DNA of 64,000 bases from Simmondsia chinensis (taxonomy: Eukaryota; Streptophyta; Magnoliopsida; Caryophyllales; Simmondsiaceae). Shown one piece after another: positions 11,074 to 22,172 of the stretch. The stretch is from NCBI GenBank assembly GCA_018398585.1, contig JAGTTD010000011.1, forward strand, positions 19,893,346 through 19,957,345. The letters are read 5' to 3'. A model generated the notes under the pieces. That model did not search any database. It was given only the letters and a program-made list of their open reading frames with translations, and was not told the origin of the DNA. Both the position numbers and the translations under genes were made by a program. Numbering within the stretch: position 1 is the first letter of the stretch; the number at the start of each line of letters is the position of its first letter.

Positions 11074-12320
11074 TGTTGGAACCAAATATAGGAAATATTA
11101 TACGGAGTATACGAAATAGAAAGATATTACCTGAAACATGTGGAAACAACGAAATACCAATAAAGTAGTAGTTGAGCGAGGTGCGGATCACGTTCTCTTT
11201 AAGACGGTTTCGCGCCCCTCTCGGATCTAAGCCGGTGCAATAGGTATCGGTGCGCCGCCTCCAAAATACAACACCCAACTAGTGTTGACTCTTTCTTGGT
11301 CTACACAACCTCGAAAGCCAGAGCCTCCAGAACACCTTACTTAACCAACATAGGGAGGAACAAAACACTTTTAAAAATATACTGTTTATTATTATTTTTT
11401 TCTTACAGTAAATGTATAGAAATGCTTGGAAAACAAGGCAATTTATAATAAAAAATCAACTTATTTGTTGACCCTTATTTACTAGCATTCAAGTCCTTTT
11501 GGTAACCGCAAGTATTACTACAATTAAGGGTGTAAATCAGTCGAGCCGGCTCATCTCGAAAAGCTCGGCTCACTTTGAGCTTGAGCCTAGGCGAGCCAGC
11601 TCGTTTAGCTTAACAACCGAGCTTAAGCCCATTGAAGCTCGAGCTCGTAGGCTCGCGAGTCTCAATGAGCCTAAGTGAGCTTTTTTTTAATATAATATAT
11701 TTGCTTAAATATTGCCCAATGAATCTATATTGGAGCCTAAATGAGTTGAGCCCGAGCTTCAACGAGCCCAAACAAGCCTATATTGAGCTTAAATGAGTCA
11801 AAATATTGCAAGCCTAATTTGAAACTTACCGAGCTTAGATCAAGCCAAGCCGAGCCCGAGCTTTTGACGAGCCGAGCTCGACTCCGAATTTTCAAAGCTC
11901 AGCGAGCTTTGAGCCGAACCCGAGTCCAGCTTAAAGCTAACGAGTCGAGCCTCAAGCCTGGCAGGTTCCGGCTCGGCTCGGCTCGGCTCAGCTCAAATAC
12001 ACCCCTAACTACAATCACTAAAAAAATAAAAACCGTAGCTTAAATTCAATTTTAAATGCAAAATATTTATTTTATTTTATTTTATTTTTTCCTCATATAA
12101 AAACACTCTTAAAATACACCCAATTTTATTAACACATAATTCTATACTGTACAGAAATTCACCAAGGAGTAAAACGATATAAATAAAATTATAATCTATG
12201 TTACATTTAGCATCAAAACCAAATTTTTTAATTTGAAGCTGAAAGGTTTAAATATCAAAACTAATAGGAAATCAACACATATGATAGGTAAAGATGGGTT
12301 TTTTATTAAAATATCTAACA
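11074..12320 (-). repeat. LTR of old element (right, inferred 5' LTR), interrupted by a MITE
   Basis: It is colinear with 1735-2517 from TGTTGGAACC to CTAACA. The extra length is the MITE at 11525-12007 plus its 8-bp duplication. CATAA follows directly. Confidence 0.75.
11525..12007. mobile_element. hAT-type MITE, GAGCTCG-rich
   Basis: This 483-bp insertion is flanked by ACTACAAT at 11517-11524 and 12008-12015. Its ends are TAAGGGTGTA and TACACCCCTA, terminal inverted repeats matching at 9 of 10 positions. An 8-bp duplication and TAGGGGTG-like ends are typical of hAT transposons. The interior is full of GAGCTCG/CGAGC runs and codes for nothing. The uninterrupted paralogous site at 2179-2186 confirms the insertion boundaries. 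Confidence 0.85.
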
Positions 12321-12325
12321 CATAA

Positions 12326-14024
12326 TCTTTGGTTGTATAACTTGTGTGGACTACCTTGATCATGACTTTCTTGATCTCAGATTTTGCTTTAGCTTATTAA
12401 TGTATTATTATCAAACGAAAATTTCAAACAAGTAGCGGTGAGGATCGTATTAGTGACTGAAATTCTTTAAGGAAAGCTGTTAAAAGGTGTTTTTATTTAA
12501 TTTTTTGGGTACAAATATTGGTAAGGAAGAGCCTTTAGAGCTGTCAAATTGAAAGATGCAAATCCATCTAAAATTACAGATATAGCTAATTATTCAGAAA
12601 TAGGAAGCTTTTTTCTTTCAGGGATTCGGACATGTATTATTTCATCTAATATAAACTTAATATGGGTGGATCTATGGTTTCAGAGACTAAGCAAATGTTT
12701 GATTAGAATATGATGGTGGATTGTAAGATATGCCGTAGATTACTATCACATATTTGTAGTGGCATCCAAGGGGTCTGCCAAAAAGATAAGCTATTGAAGA
12801 GATCATGATGTTTTTTGAGAGTGAGATGGGAGGCCAAGTCAAGAAGATGGTTAGATATGCTGAGAGGTGTCTTTCTTTTTATGAATTTTATGGTGATATC
12901 CAACCCATTGTCAGGGCCATGGCATTTAATTATTTTGGTGCAGCTAATTTATTTTCAGTTGCCAAAGTGAGGTTTTGTGAAGCTAATTAATATTTTTAAG
13001 CTATTTATACTAATTTAATTATAATATTTATCTGGAAGTGTACTGCTTCTATGCTTCGCTCTTCAATGCTTAGAGACCTGTCATTGCATAATCCAACATT
13101 TTCTTCCACCTTGCTTGCACTAATAACATCCAATATATTAGGGTAAGATACAAGTGATCAATATATATTTTTCTATCTATTTGCCCTTTGCTTCTAATGT
13201 AGTTTTGTAACCCTTTAATGATTGACTCTACATAATTCTTGTTTTTTTGTAGAGGCTCATTGGAAAGATAAATTGGAGATAAGATTGCAAATTTGGATCC
13301 ATTTTACCACTTTCTTTAAACTTATATGGTGTAACTTAAAAAAAAAAATGCAGTACTTCATTGACTATATTAGAAAATATAAATGGTCTGCCACTTTTGC
13401 AAATAATCTTAAAATGTATATTTGGACCAACTATTTTGAAAATTCATGACATGATGCCTAAAACCATTATCACTTTCTATGAATCTCTGTTTTATACACA
13501 ATGTGGGAGTAAATTTTACATAAGAATTATTACTTTCAATTAAAATTAATTTATTGTTCCAAATATGAGTAACTAATAGAGATTACTTAGAGTTGGAGGA
13601 CCACGCGCCTTGCGTGCCGCCGCCAACTAGTATGACGAAAAGGGAATCATGGAAACTCATGTAAAGTTAAGTTTTAAGAGTTTTTATTAAGTTTACTATT
13701 CTTATCATACGGATACTATATTATTGAGTTTTGCTTATACTATTAAATATTAACTTTTATTTTACCTATTTTTTGGTTATTAACGTTCTATTTTCATCTC
13801 ATTTGATTAATAAAGTCAAAATGTGTCATCCAGATTTTATACTTGAATTACTCTAATTAAGAAAATAAATCCCATATTTAAGTTAGGTGTCACGTGGTTA
13901 AGTGATATTAGTGTGTTTTGGATTTGCATGGCTGGTGATTTTGATGCTTGAGGCTGGTTGGATGTTCTTAATGAGAAAATGTGTCACTCCATGTTCAATC
14001 ATTTAGTATTTGAGATGATTCATT
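12326..14024. other. Unique-looking AT-rich DNA, no supported gene
   Basis: This is continuous with 1101-1734 if the old LTR element is removed. Short open stretches at 12805-12990 and 13222-13449 have no recognisable motif and low coding character. I see no feature I can support. Confidence 0.4.
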
Positions 14025-14029
14025 ATTTG

Positions 14030-15137
14030 TGTTTCGGGGATTTTTAGTTAGGTTCTTTAGGATGAGGACCGGGCTCAAGCCCTCGCTGAGAATGCAGCTG
14101 CTAGCATTTGACCGGATATCCCCTGCAAAACAAAGGAGGCCGTTAGAGGGACCCACGGGTTTGCCAGCGGGAGACCCCTCCGATGCCTAAGTTAGTAAAG
14201 GCATAATAATAACAAATGATAAGTAAATAGCGTAAAATAAACAATAATAAATACTTATCATATACAGAGAAGGGGGTCCTTGGTGGCCGGTGGCCGGCAC
14301 GGTGGCCTTATAGGCCTGGAGAGAGAGAAGAAGAAGAGTACCGGCGAGGTGGCCGGAATCCGTACCGGCAAGGTGGCCGGAATCCGAACCGGCAAGGTGG
14401 CCGGGAAGAGAGAATGACGCTGCCGATGATCACCGGAACAGGGTGCCGGGGGCTGTATGGTGACTTGTGGGTGGCCCTTGGAGCGAGAAAGAAAGAGGAG
14501 AGAGAGAGAGTGGGGTTCCTCCTCCCCTTTGCTTTAGGAAGTGGTAGATATTTATAGAGGAGGGGAGGTGTTGGCGGTTGAGGAGGTGAGGTGACGGTAC
14601 CGGCGAGGCTGGTGGTACAGGTGAGGTTGGCGGTGCCAGTGAGAGTGGTTGGTGCCGGCAAGGTTGTTGGTGCCAGTAAGGTTGTTGGTACTGGTGGTAG
14701 GAGAGAGAGATGGTGGGCGGTAGAGGTGATACCGGTAACAGGCGATAGGAGAGAGATGCAAGGCGGCAGTGATCGTACCGGACAGGTCAAGCGGTACCGG
14801 AGTCTAGACGGCACCGGTGGCTAGGCGGTACTGGGGTGGTTGTCGGTAAGAGTGTCAGGTGGTACCGGCGTCGAGCGGTGCCAGCTAGGTAGAGGCGATA
14901 CCGGGGTCGTGGTGGAGAGGAGAGAGAGACGTGAGGGGTTGAGTGAGGAGAGAGAAAGAGATGGTGAGGTGGTGAGGATGACAGGGAGGAGAGAGAGAGA
15001 AGACTTGGGGAAGGGGAAAAGTAAGGAAGCATGTGGGAGAGAGGAGAGAGGACAGAGAAAAATAAAATTTGTATTTAATTTTTGTTATTATTTTATTATC
15101 TTATTTTAATACTAACCTGTTATTTTTATCCTCAACA
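14030..15137 (-). repeat. 3' LTR of LARD-like element
   Basis: Read on the minus strand it starts TGTTGAGGATAAA and ends CCCCGAAACA. The middle is GC-rich and full of CCGGTACC, CCGGCCACC and CTCTCTC motifs, so its open frames (for example 14308-14814) are low complexity and probably not genes. Confidence 0.85.
14549..14556 (-). promoter_or_regulatory. LTR TATA box
   Basis: The minus strand reads TATAAATA after a CT-rich tract. The same box stands at the equivalent place in the other two family LTRs (21565-21572 and 61154-61161). Confidence 0.6.
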
Positions 15138-15507
15138 GTTAGCCCCCCACTTCATGGGCGAATGGGACCTATTCATATTCGGCCGTGGAGTGTATAAAAT
15201 CCAAATGCTCTGACAATATGTGGACTGTCAAGATTTTGTTGATGAACGTTATCAGTTATGAGGAATTTTATAGGCATTATCTGTGAGGTCCTTTTAAGTG
15301 GACATTATCTTTGTTTATCTGTCCATGGTTTCTTTGTTGCGGCTTTACGCGGGCAATTGGTCCTACGCTCCCTTGTTGACGAATGTTTTTAGCTTTTGGG
15401 ATTTGTTTTAGGGCTCAGAGGACTAGAAGATGCCTATAATTGCTTGCGTAAGTAGTTGATGTGGGCGTTGTCCCATTCTATTTGTTAATTCTTGGTATGA
15501 ACTTTAG

Positions 15508-15690
15508 GAATTGTATTCCTGATTGGAGGCGTTGTTCACGATCGAACAACGGCCTTTGGAGACGTTGTTCTATCTGACTCGTTAACTTTCAGCGTTGCCT
15601 CTAGGAATTGTATTCTTGATTGGAGGAGTTGTTCACTGTCGAACAATGGTTTTTGGAGACGTTGTTCTACCTGACTTCTTAAGGCGATCA
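15508..15690. repeat. About 96-bp imperfect tandem duplication in LARD
   Basis: Two units, each containing GAATTGTATTC, then GATTGGAGG, then GTTGTTCAC and TTTGGAGACGTTGTTCTA, follow each other about 96 bp apart. Confidence 0.7.
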
Positions 15691-16014
15691 TTTGGAATGG
15701 TCAAGTTTAAGATTTTGTCAATTCTTGGCCGTTGGGCCAAGTTATGAATGACCGCGTATTTAGTCTCCAAATTCTTATTTGTGAACCGAGATGAGGCATG
15801 CCGTGAGTATTTTAATCCTTAGCCCCCAACCATAGGCTGGATTGGAACGTATTGCGAATATTTTTAACCCCTAGGGCGGAATGTATTATGACTTTTTAAT
15901 TCCTAGCCCCCAGCCACAGGCTGGGTCAGTGTGTATTATTGGTTTTAATGTCAGCTGATGCGTAATTAGAGCGCCAATACTGGTTGGAGCCCAAATCGCC
16001 TGCTAAGGAGGCGT

Positions 16015-16420
16015 TTATGAGTCAAATATGCCTTATTTGCCTGGGAAGGGCTCATGGCTCAACTAAATGTTACCCGCTTGTGGAGGGCTTATGGTGTAAA
16101 TAGGCTTTACCTGCCTGAGAAGGGTTTACGGCTGAAGTGTGTCTTATCTGGCCGAGAAGGGCTTATGGTCATGTCTAAGTAATGCCTGCTTGAGGAGGGC
16201 TTATAACGCAAATGTGGCTTACCTACCTGAGAAGGGTCTATGGCTTGACTGAATTTTACCAGCCTGAGCAGGGCTTATGGTGTAAATAGACTTCGCTTGC
16301 CATAAATGGGCTTATGGCTACGTCCGAGTGTCGCTTGCCTAAGAAGGGCTTACAGCGTAAATGTGTCTTACCGGCCTGAGGAGGGCTTACGGCTTGACTG
16401 AGTTTTACCGTCAATCCCGA
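16015..16420. repeat. Degenerate tandem array in LARD (GCCTGAGAAGGGCTTA type)
   Basis: At least six imperfect units, roughly 55-65 bp long, each have a GCCTGAGAAGGGCTTATGG-like core. They are followed by several copies of CCGATGTTAGGTGGG up to about 16525. Confidence 0.65.
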
Positions 16421-16744
16421 TGTTAGGTGGGGTATACAACTACGGGCTCTCAAGTCGGTGAGAGTTTACTGCCCGTCCCGATGTTAGGTGGGACACACAA
16501 CCACCCCGATGTTAGGTGGGGCACATACAAACGCGGACTCTCAGCTGGTGAGAGTGTACCGCCAGTTATGGATTTATGCTCTTAGTATGGCTGAGAGCAA
16601 ACTGCAACTGTCAGTCTTCTTGCAAGTAAAGACTGGATTAAGCCATATTACTGGTGACCTCACGTGAAGTTTCTAATTGGTGGAGGTCTAACTTAGTAGA
16701 AAGTTTCCTAGCGGCTAGAGGTGATTAAAGAAATCTTTCAAATT

Positions 16745-17430
16745 GAAATGAGTAGCTTACATAAAACAACTAAAAGTCCCCAGCCGCTAAAGGCTGGGTT
16801 AATAAAACAAACCATTCAAAGTAAAATAAACAATTTAGGTAGGCAACTAAAAGCCCCTAGCCGGTAAAGGCTGGGTTAGTAAGACAAACCATTCAAACTA
16901 AAATAAATAATTTAGGTAAGCAACTAAAAGCCCCCAGCCGGTAAAGGCTGGGTTAGTAAAACAAACCATTCAAACTAAAATAAATAATTTAGGTAAGCAA
17001 CTAAAAGCCCCCAGCTGGTAAAGGCTAGGTTAACAAAACAGACTATTCAAACAAAAATAAACAATTTAGGTAAGCAGCTAAAAGCTCCCAGCCGGTAAAG
17101 GCTGAGTTAATAAAACAAACCATCCAAACTTAAAATAAACAACTTAAGTAAAGCAACTAAAAAGCCCCCAGCCAGTAAAGGCTGAGTTAATAAAACAAAC
17201 CATCCAAACTTAAAATAAACAACTTTAAGTAAAGCAATCAAAAGCCCCCAGCTGGTAAAAGGCTGGGTTAACAAAACAAACCATTCAAACAAAAATAAAC
17301 AATTTAGGTAAGCAACTAAAAGCCCCCAGCCGATAAAGGCCGAGTTAATAAAACAAACCATCCAAACTTAAAATAAACAACTTAAGTAAAGCAACTAAAA
17401 AGCCCCCAGCTGGTAAAGGCTGGGGCAAAA
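16745..17430. repeat. About 77-bp tandem array with hairpin cores in LARD
   Basis: About nine units, spaced about 77 bp, each contain AACTAAAAGCCCCCAGCC, then GGTAAAGGCTGGGTTA, then AAACAAACCATTCAAAC. CCCAGCC and GGCTGGG within a unit can pair as a small hairpin. Related single motifs continue to about 17575. Open frames across the array (17107-17361, minus) are only repeat translation. Confidence 0.85.
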
Positions 17431-17575
17431 TATACTACCTAAACCACACCAACCCCCAGCCCCTGGCTAAGGACTGGGTAGAACATAAATCATATAAGGA
17501 ATGTCAATCACATAAGGAACATAATTCACATAAAGAACGTTAAGTCCCCAGCTCCTGGCTAGGGACTAGGCTAAA

Positions 17576-20500
17576 CATAACGTGTATAGGTAAACACGTC
17601 TATCTGACAAAGGCTTATGGCTTGACTGGTCAACGCCGGCTCGAATATGGTGGTACTAGGTACATACCTTGCCATGGGCTTGTTTATGACTTTAGGTCTA
17701 CAGCTTGAAGCAATGAGTTCCAGCATATGTGTGGATGTGATTGCTGAGCGGCTTTCTTTGCTCAAGTGGCCATCGCTTTGCTCAACGTAGTTGGCTTGGG
17801 CCAATGCTAACCATATACCTGAAATCTTATGATCTTTTCAACTAGACAAAAATTATTAATGAGTATATGAAGCGGCTGCTCCTGATATCAACCTATAACC
17901 TTCATCTGACAAGACAAAGGTTTATAACGAAACTCACACCAAGGACATGTTAGGTTTTATTCTATTTTTCCTGTTTGCTATTGAAATCATTCATTTTAAC
18001 AAGGTTTAGCCTCATAGATTAATAGCTACGCGTGCGAGTTTGGCCATATGTACGAAAATATGCTAGAACTTGACTAACACAGTTTAACTTAGTCACATCT
18101 AAATTTGCTGAAGTGGTTAAACCTGAAGGCGCTTGTTTGGTGGCGGTCAAACAAGTCAGCCTCAGTTCAATTAGGGTCAACACTAAACAATATTAGTGGT
18201 TTAATTTCGTACTAACATTTGCAATCTTATTGAAGTTTTTGAATTGTAATAATTAAAGAATGCTCTTCAGTCTAGATATGAACCCGAGAGAGAGATGAGG
18301 ATAATTTAGCTCTAATCAAGGAGCACAGACAGAAATCAACTGCGACTAGCCCGTAATGGTTTTAGATTCAAGGGTTATTCCTATTTAAGCGTAACTTAAT
18401 AAAGGGCTTTAGTTGTTGATTTAGTGTTTCACTACCAGAAAACCTTCATCGAAATCCTACACTGTGTTTTATACATAAAAACAATGCCTGATGTTCCAAG
18501 AAATATTTTACTTTCGATTACGACTGCAAACATATGCAGCCACATTTTAGCAGCCGGATGATGTTCTCCGCAATGATTATAAACAGAAACCTAGTATGTT
18601 TTCTCAAATCCCCTAGTCAAGATATACATTTTCAAATATACCTTGAATCGTCTTACACAGCAGTTTTATTTTATCAATTTCTTTATGAGTTCATCATCAA
18701 TTTAACAACTGCATGAAGTCTGGTCTAAAGGTGGATAGCAATGCTCCCAAAGAGTTTTCTCTAACTTTGTTGGCGGCCGCTCAAGTCTTGAGATGTTAAG
18801 GATGACGTCTTCACTAGCGGGACCTTTGCCATGGCTGTTGGCGAATCCCACCCTACGCGTTATCATTGGCGCATCTTTTAGGGGTGCTCGCCTCGTCTAA
18901 GGGTGATAATACCGCTATTGGGGAAGTCCCCTGCTTTGGGCAGCACAGCTAAAATAAGGATAGGCTGTCGTCGTTACACAGCCAACCCGATGGGCAGTTG
19001 TACCTAATCAAGGTAAATAGTGCAAAGCCAAGTTATTAGATGAGGCTTTAGCTAGCCTCGCAGTTGGCTTTAACGAGTCACTCGAGTTTGTTGGCGATGG
19101 CTTTTACTGATGAGATGCTCATTCAAGGAGTTGGAGAGGCCATCCGGCCGAGCTCAATGGCGGTTGTGGCTACTCAAGCTTATGGGTGCAGCCAAGTTTC
19201 TTGGCGAAGTGTCCTGTTGACATTGTTAAGCTTACTTTGTGGTGGCTTAAGCCTCCAATTATCAGTGGTAAAGTTCTTATTAACGAGTCTTTACTAATGA
19301 TGCCAAGTGATACTGGTTGGCCACTGCAACTTTGTTTACGGATTTTTACATTACAGACTAACGTTGACGCCATTTTGGCGTTCGCCTAGTTCAAAGACGG
19401 AAATGTTATTATATAAGGGAGTCTTTGAAGGGCGTTACCTCTATATTAGGCGGTTGGTGGTAATCGCCCACCTGGCACAAATTTTACTTTATTTGGGTCG
19501 CTTTTTGATTAAGGACTCTGCCGCCTTTACACATAACAACATTCTAGTCCAATTTAATTGTTATTAGTGTAGGGGTTAGCATATTTTGAAATATCATATT
19601 TGACGCAAATTTAAGCTATATGAATAGCAAAAATACAGTTCAAACTTAAACACTATAGTGAAGTTTTCCATGCGATGAGATTTCTCTTACTCCCAATTAA
19701 GAACAAGAATTATTTGATAAAAGTCTTTAATATAGTGGCCCCTATGAACAATAAACTTAATAAAAGTTCAACCCAACTTTTCCAATTTAATCACATATCT
19801 ACTCAAGATATATGAGCGGGGTTGGAATTAACTTAAAGCAACTTTAGTTGGATAAAAATTTAGTGAGCAATTTCCGGAAAACGGGAGTAATACATTCGTG
19901 TATTTCCGCGAATCCAAGACGGGAAAACTGATAAAATAATTTATGTGTAATTGAAGTAAGAATATTAGGAAAACTATAGCATGCTCTAAAGCTCAAGATA
20001 TGCTGTGAAGTTAAATTGAAATTTGTTATAAATTTACTGGAAAATTTAGACTTGAGGTCTTACTCTAAATGTATTAGAAAGAGGTATAAAAATAAAGTCA
20101 AAGCCAAAACTTATATGGTGTTCAAGCCGAAATTAGAGAACGGTTAACGTACCGAGAAATTTACCATGCCCACAGTTCATTCTTTTAAATGTACTTCAAC
20201 TCGTGTGAAACATAAATTTACTTTGTAATATGGTTGAACACACAGCTCGACTTCGGTACTAAATTTTATGTTATATGACATCCATCAAATATGAACATGT
20301 GGGTATAGAATAAGAAAGAAACAATTAACACTTTATGTTTGATTTTAGGAGAAAATTTGTCTCATTTTTCTTTTGTGCGGCATTTTTTATCAAAAGAGTT
20401 GCGTTTAGTTTTATATATTGACCGTTAGCATGGTTCGCTCATTTATTTGAGATTGATTCTTCCGATTTGGGTGGACTTAGGTGTGGAATTTCAACGACAT

Positions 20501-21052
20501 GTTTTGACTTGCAAAACTGATAATCCTTAAACATGTGTTTGAGGATCAATACATGAACAGTAAATTTTAAAGTTACAGTACAGTATGCTTATGATACGAA
20601 TAATAAACTTTAATGATAATCCTTGAAACTTAACCTATTTATAGTTTCCTGGTACAACTAATATTGAAATTACAGTACAGGTACTGGCACTAGTGTAGAC
20701 ATTATAAATGCTTGCATTAGATAAAATTAGACAAGCACCCAAGCTATATCAACACCAAACATCTAGGGTCTCCCATTCCCCTTGTCTTCCCTGTGCTCTC
20801 TGTAAATTCCTCTTTTTTTTTTCTTTTTTTGTTGCGAATTTTTTTTTTTAAAATTTAGAAATAAAACTTGCCTCAAATTTACTGACAACTTACATCTAAA
20901 ATCCTAATTCAGAGGTATTAGAAGGCAATTAGATAGAGAAAAATTGAAATTAACGAATTATCTGATGTTTGAACAGGTACCGTAGCCCCCAATTTTGTGG
21001 GAGTTTTGGGTTTTTTGTAGAAAGTACCAAACCAAATGCTAGTAGGCTATCC
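17576..21052. other. LARD internal region, non-coding
   Basis: This is AT-rich DNA between the arrays and the primer site. Short open frames (for example around 19064-19567) show no domain, and I found no gag-pol motif. On the minus strand this would be the 5' leader of the element's RNA. Confidence 0.6.
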
Positions 21053-21070
21053 TTCCCACAGACGGCGCCA
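21053..21070 (-). promoter_or_regulatory. Primer-binding site of LARD-like element
   Basis: The minus strand reads TGGCGCCGTCTGTGGGAA two bases after the 5' LTR. From memory this form of site is common in Tat-type plant Ty3 elements. Confidence 0.8.
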
Positions 21071-21072
21071 AT

Positions 21073-22167
21073 TATTTCGGGAATTTTTGGTTAGGTTCTT
21101 TAGGATGAGGACAGTTCTCAACCCCTCGCTGACAAAGCAGCTGCTAGCGTTTGACCGAATATCCCCGGCAAAACGAAGGAGGCCGTTAGAGGGACCCACG
21201 GGTTTGCCAGCGGGAGACCCCTCCGATGCCTAAGTTAGTAAAGGCATCATAATAACAAATGATAAGTAAATAGCATTAAATAAACAATAATAAGTACTTA
21301 TCGTATACAGAGAGGGGGTCCTTGGTAGCCGGTGGCCGGCACGGTGGCCTAATAGGCCTGGAGAGAGAGAAGAAGAAGAGTATCGGTGAGGTGGCCGGAA
21401 TCCGTGCCGGCAAGGTGGCCGGGAAGAGAGAAGGACGCTGCCGATGATAGCCGGAACAGGGTGCCGGGGGCTGTATGGTGACATGTGGGTGGCCCTTGGA
21501 GAGAGAAAGAGAGAGGAGAGAGAGAGTGGGGTTCCTCCTCCCCTTTGTTTTAGGAAGTGGTAGATATTTATAGAGGATGGGAGGTGTTGGCGGTTGAGGA
21601 GGTGAGGTGACGGTATCGGCGAGGCTGGCGGTACGGGTGAGGTTGGCGGTGCCGGCGAGAGTGGTTGGTGCCGACAAGGTTGTTGGTGCCGGTAAGGTTG
21701 TTGGTATTGGCGGTAGGAGAGAGAGATGGTGGGCGGTAGAGGCGGTACTGGTAACAGGTGGTAGGAGAGAGATGGTAGGTGGTAGTGATCGTACCGGATG
21801 GGTCAAGCGGTAACCGAGGCTAGGCGGCACCGGTGGCTAGGCGGTACTGGGGTGGTTGTTGGTAAGAGTGTCAGGTGGTACCGGCGTTGAGCGGTGCTGG
21901 CTAGCTAGAGGCGGTACCGGGGTCGTGGTGGAGAGGAGAGAGAGACGTGAGGGGTTGAGTGAGGAGAGAGAAAGAGATGGTGAGGTGGTGAGGATGACAG
22001 GGAGGAGAGAGAGAGAAGATTTGGGGAAGGGGAAAAGTAAGGAAGCATGTGAGAGAGAGGAGAGAGGAGAGAGAAAAATAAAATTTGTAATTAATTTTTG
22101 TTATTATTTTATTATCTTATTTTAATACTAACCTGGTTATTTTTATCCTCAACAGTTACCCTCAACA
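21073..22167 (-). repeat. 5' LTR of LARD-like element
   Basis: Colinear with 14030-15137. It carries 13 additional bases at its outer end (22155-22167), so the minus strand begins TGTTGAGGGTAAC and then TGTTGAGGATAAA. The perfect ATTTG duplication is adjacent only if these 13 bases are counted as element sequence. A TATA box stands at 21565-21572. Confidence 0.85.
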
Positions 22168-22172
22168 ATTTG

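Larger units (their letters stand above)
1735..12320 (-). mobile_element. Old LTR retrotransposon, non-coding, hosting nested insertions
   Basis: Two diverged copies of one repeat, each starting TGTTGGAACC and ending CCAACA or CTAACA, lie at 1735-2517 and 11074-12320. The bases just outside are CATAA at 1730-1734 and CATAA at 12321-12325, a perfect 5-bp target duplication, so they are the two LTRs of one insertion. After removing the nested chromovirus (3716-9276) only about 3 kb of internal DNA remains (2518-3715 and 9277-11073). It contains no gag or pol that I can recognise. Minus orientation is inferred because the bases next to the right LTR (11062-11073, CCTTCTTAAAAT) resemble the bases at the same place in the minus-strand copia elements at 42478-60478. 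It is either a badly decayed copia-like element or a non-autonomous one. Confidence 0.75.
14030..22167 (-). mobile_element. LARD-like non-autonomous LTR retrotransposon
   Basis: The element is 8,138 bp with about 1.1-kb LTRs in the same orientation (14030-15137 and 21073-22167). The duplication ATTTG stands at 14025-14029 and 22168-22172. Minus orientation follows from the primer site at 21053-21070, next to the right LTR. The 5.9-kb internal region has no gag, protease, RT or integrase motif in any frame I checked. It consists of AT-rich DNA and several tandem arrays. This matches the definition of a large retrotransposon derivative, which would need proteins from a helper. The primer site and the arrays near the 3' LTR recall the Tat lineage of Ty3 elements (inference). 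A solo LTR of the same family is at 60535-61597. Confidence 0.85.

Noticed and set aside
14308..14814. 168-codon Pro/Ser/Thr-rich frame in the LARD LTR, with counterparts at 21276-21830 and 60647-61099
   Set aside because: It is a translation of low-complexity LTR DNA, overlaps the TATA box, and differs in start, length and frame between copies.
17107..17361. 84-codon hydrophobic repeated frame
   Set aside because: Translation of the about 77-bp tandem array; no start context or domain.
16745..17430. CRISPR-like array
   Set aside because: No unique spacers; the whole 77-bp unit repeats, and the setting is a plant retroelement.
22155..22159. GTTAC as the right target duplication of the LARD
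   Set aside because: It does not match the left flank; ATTTG at 22168-22172 does.
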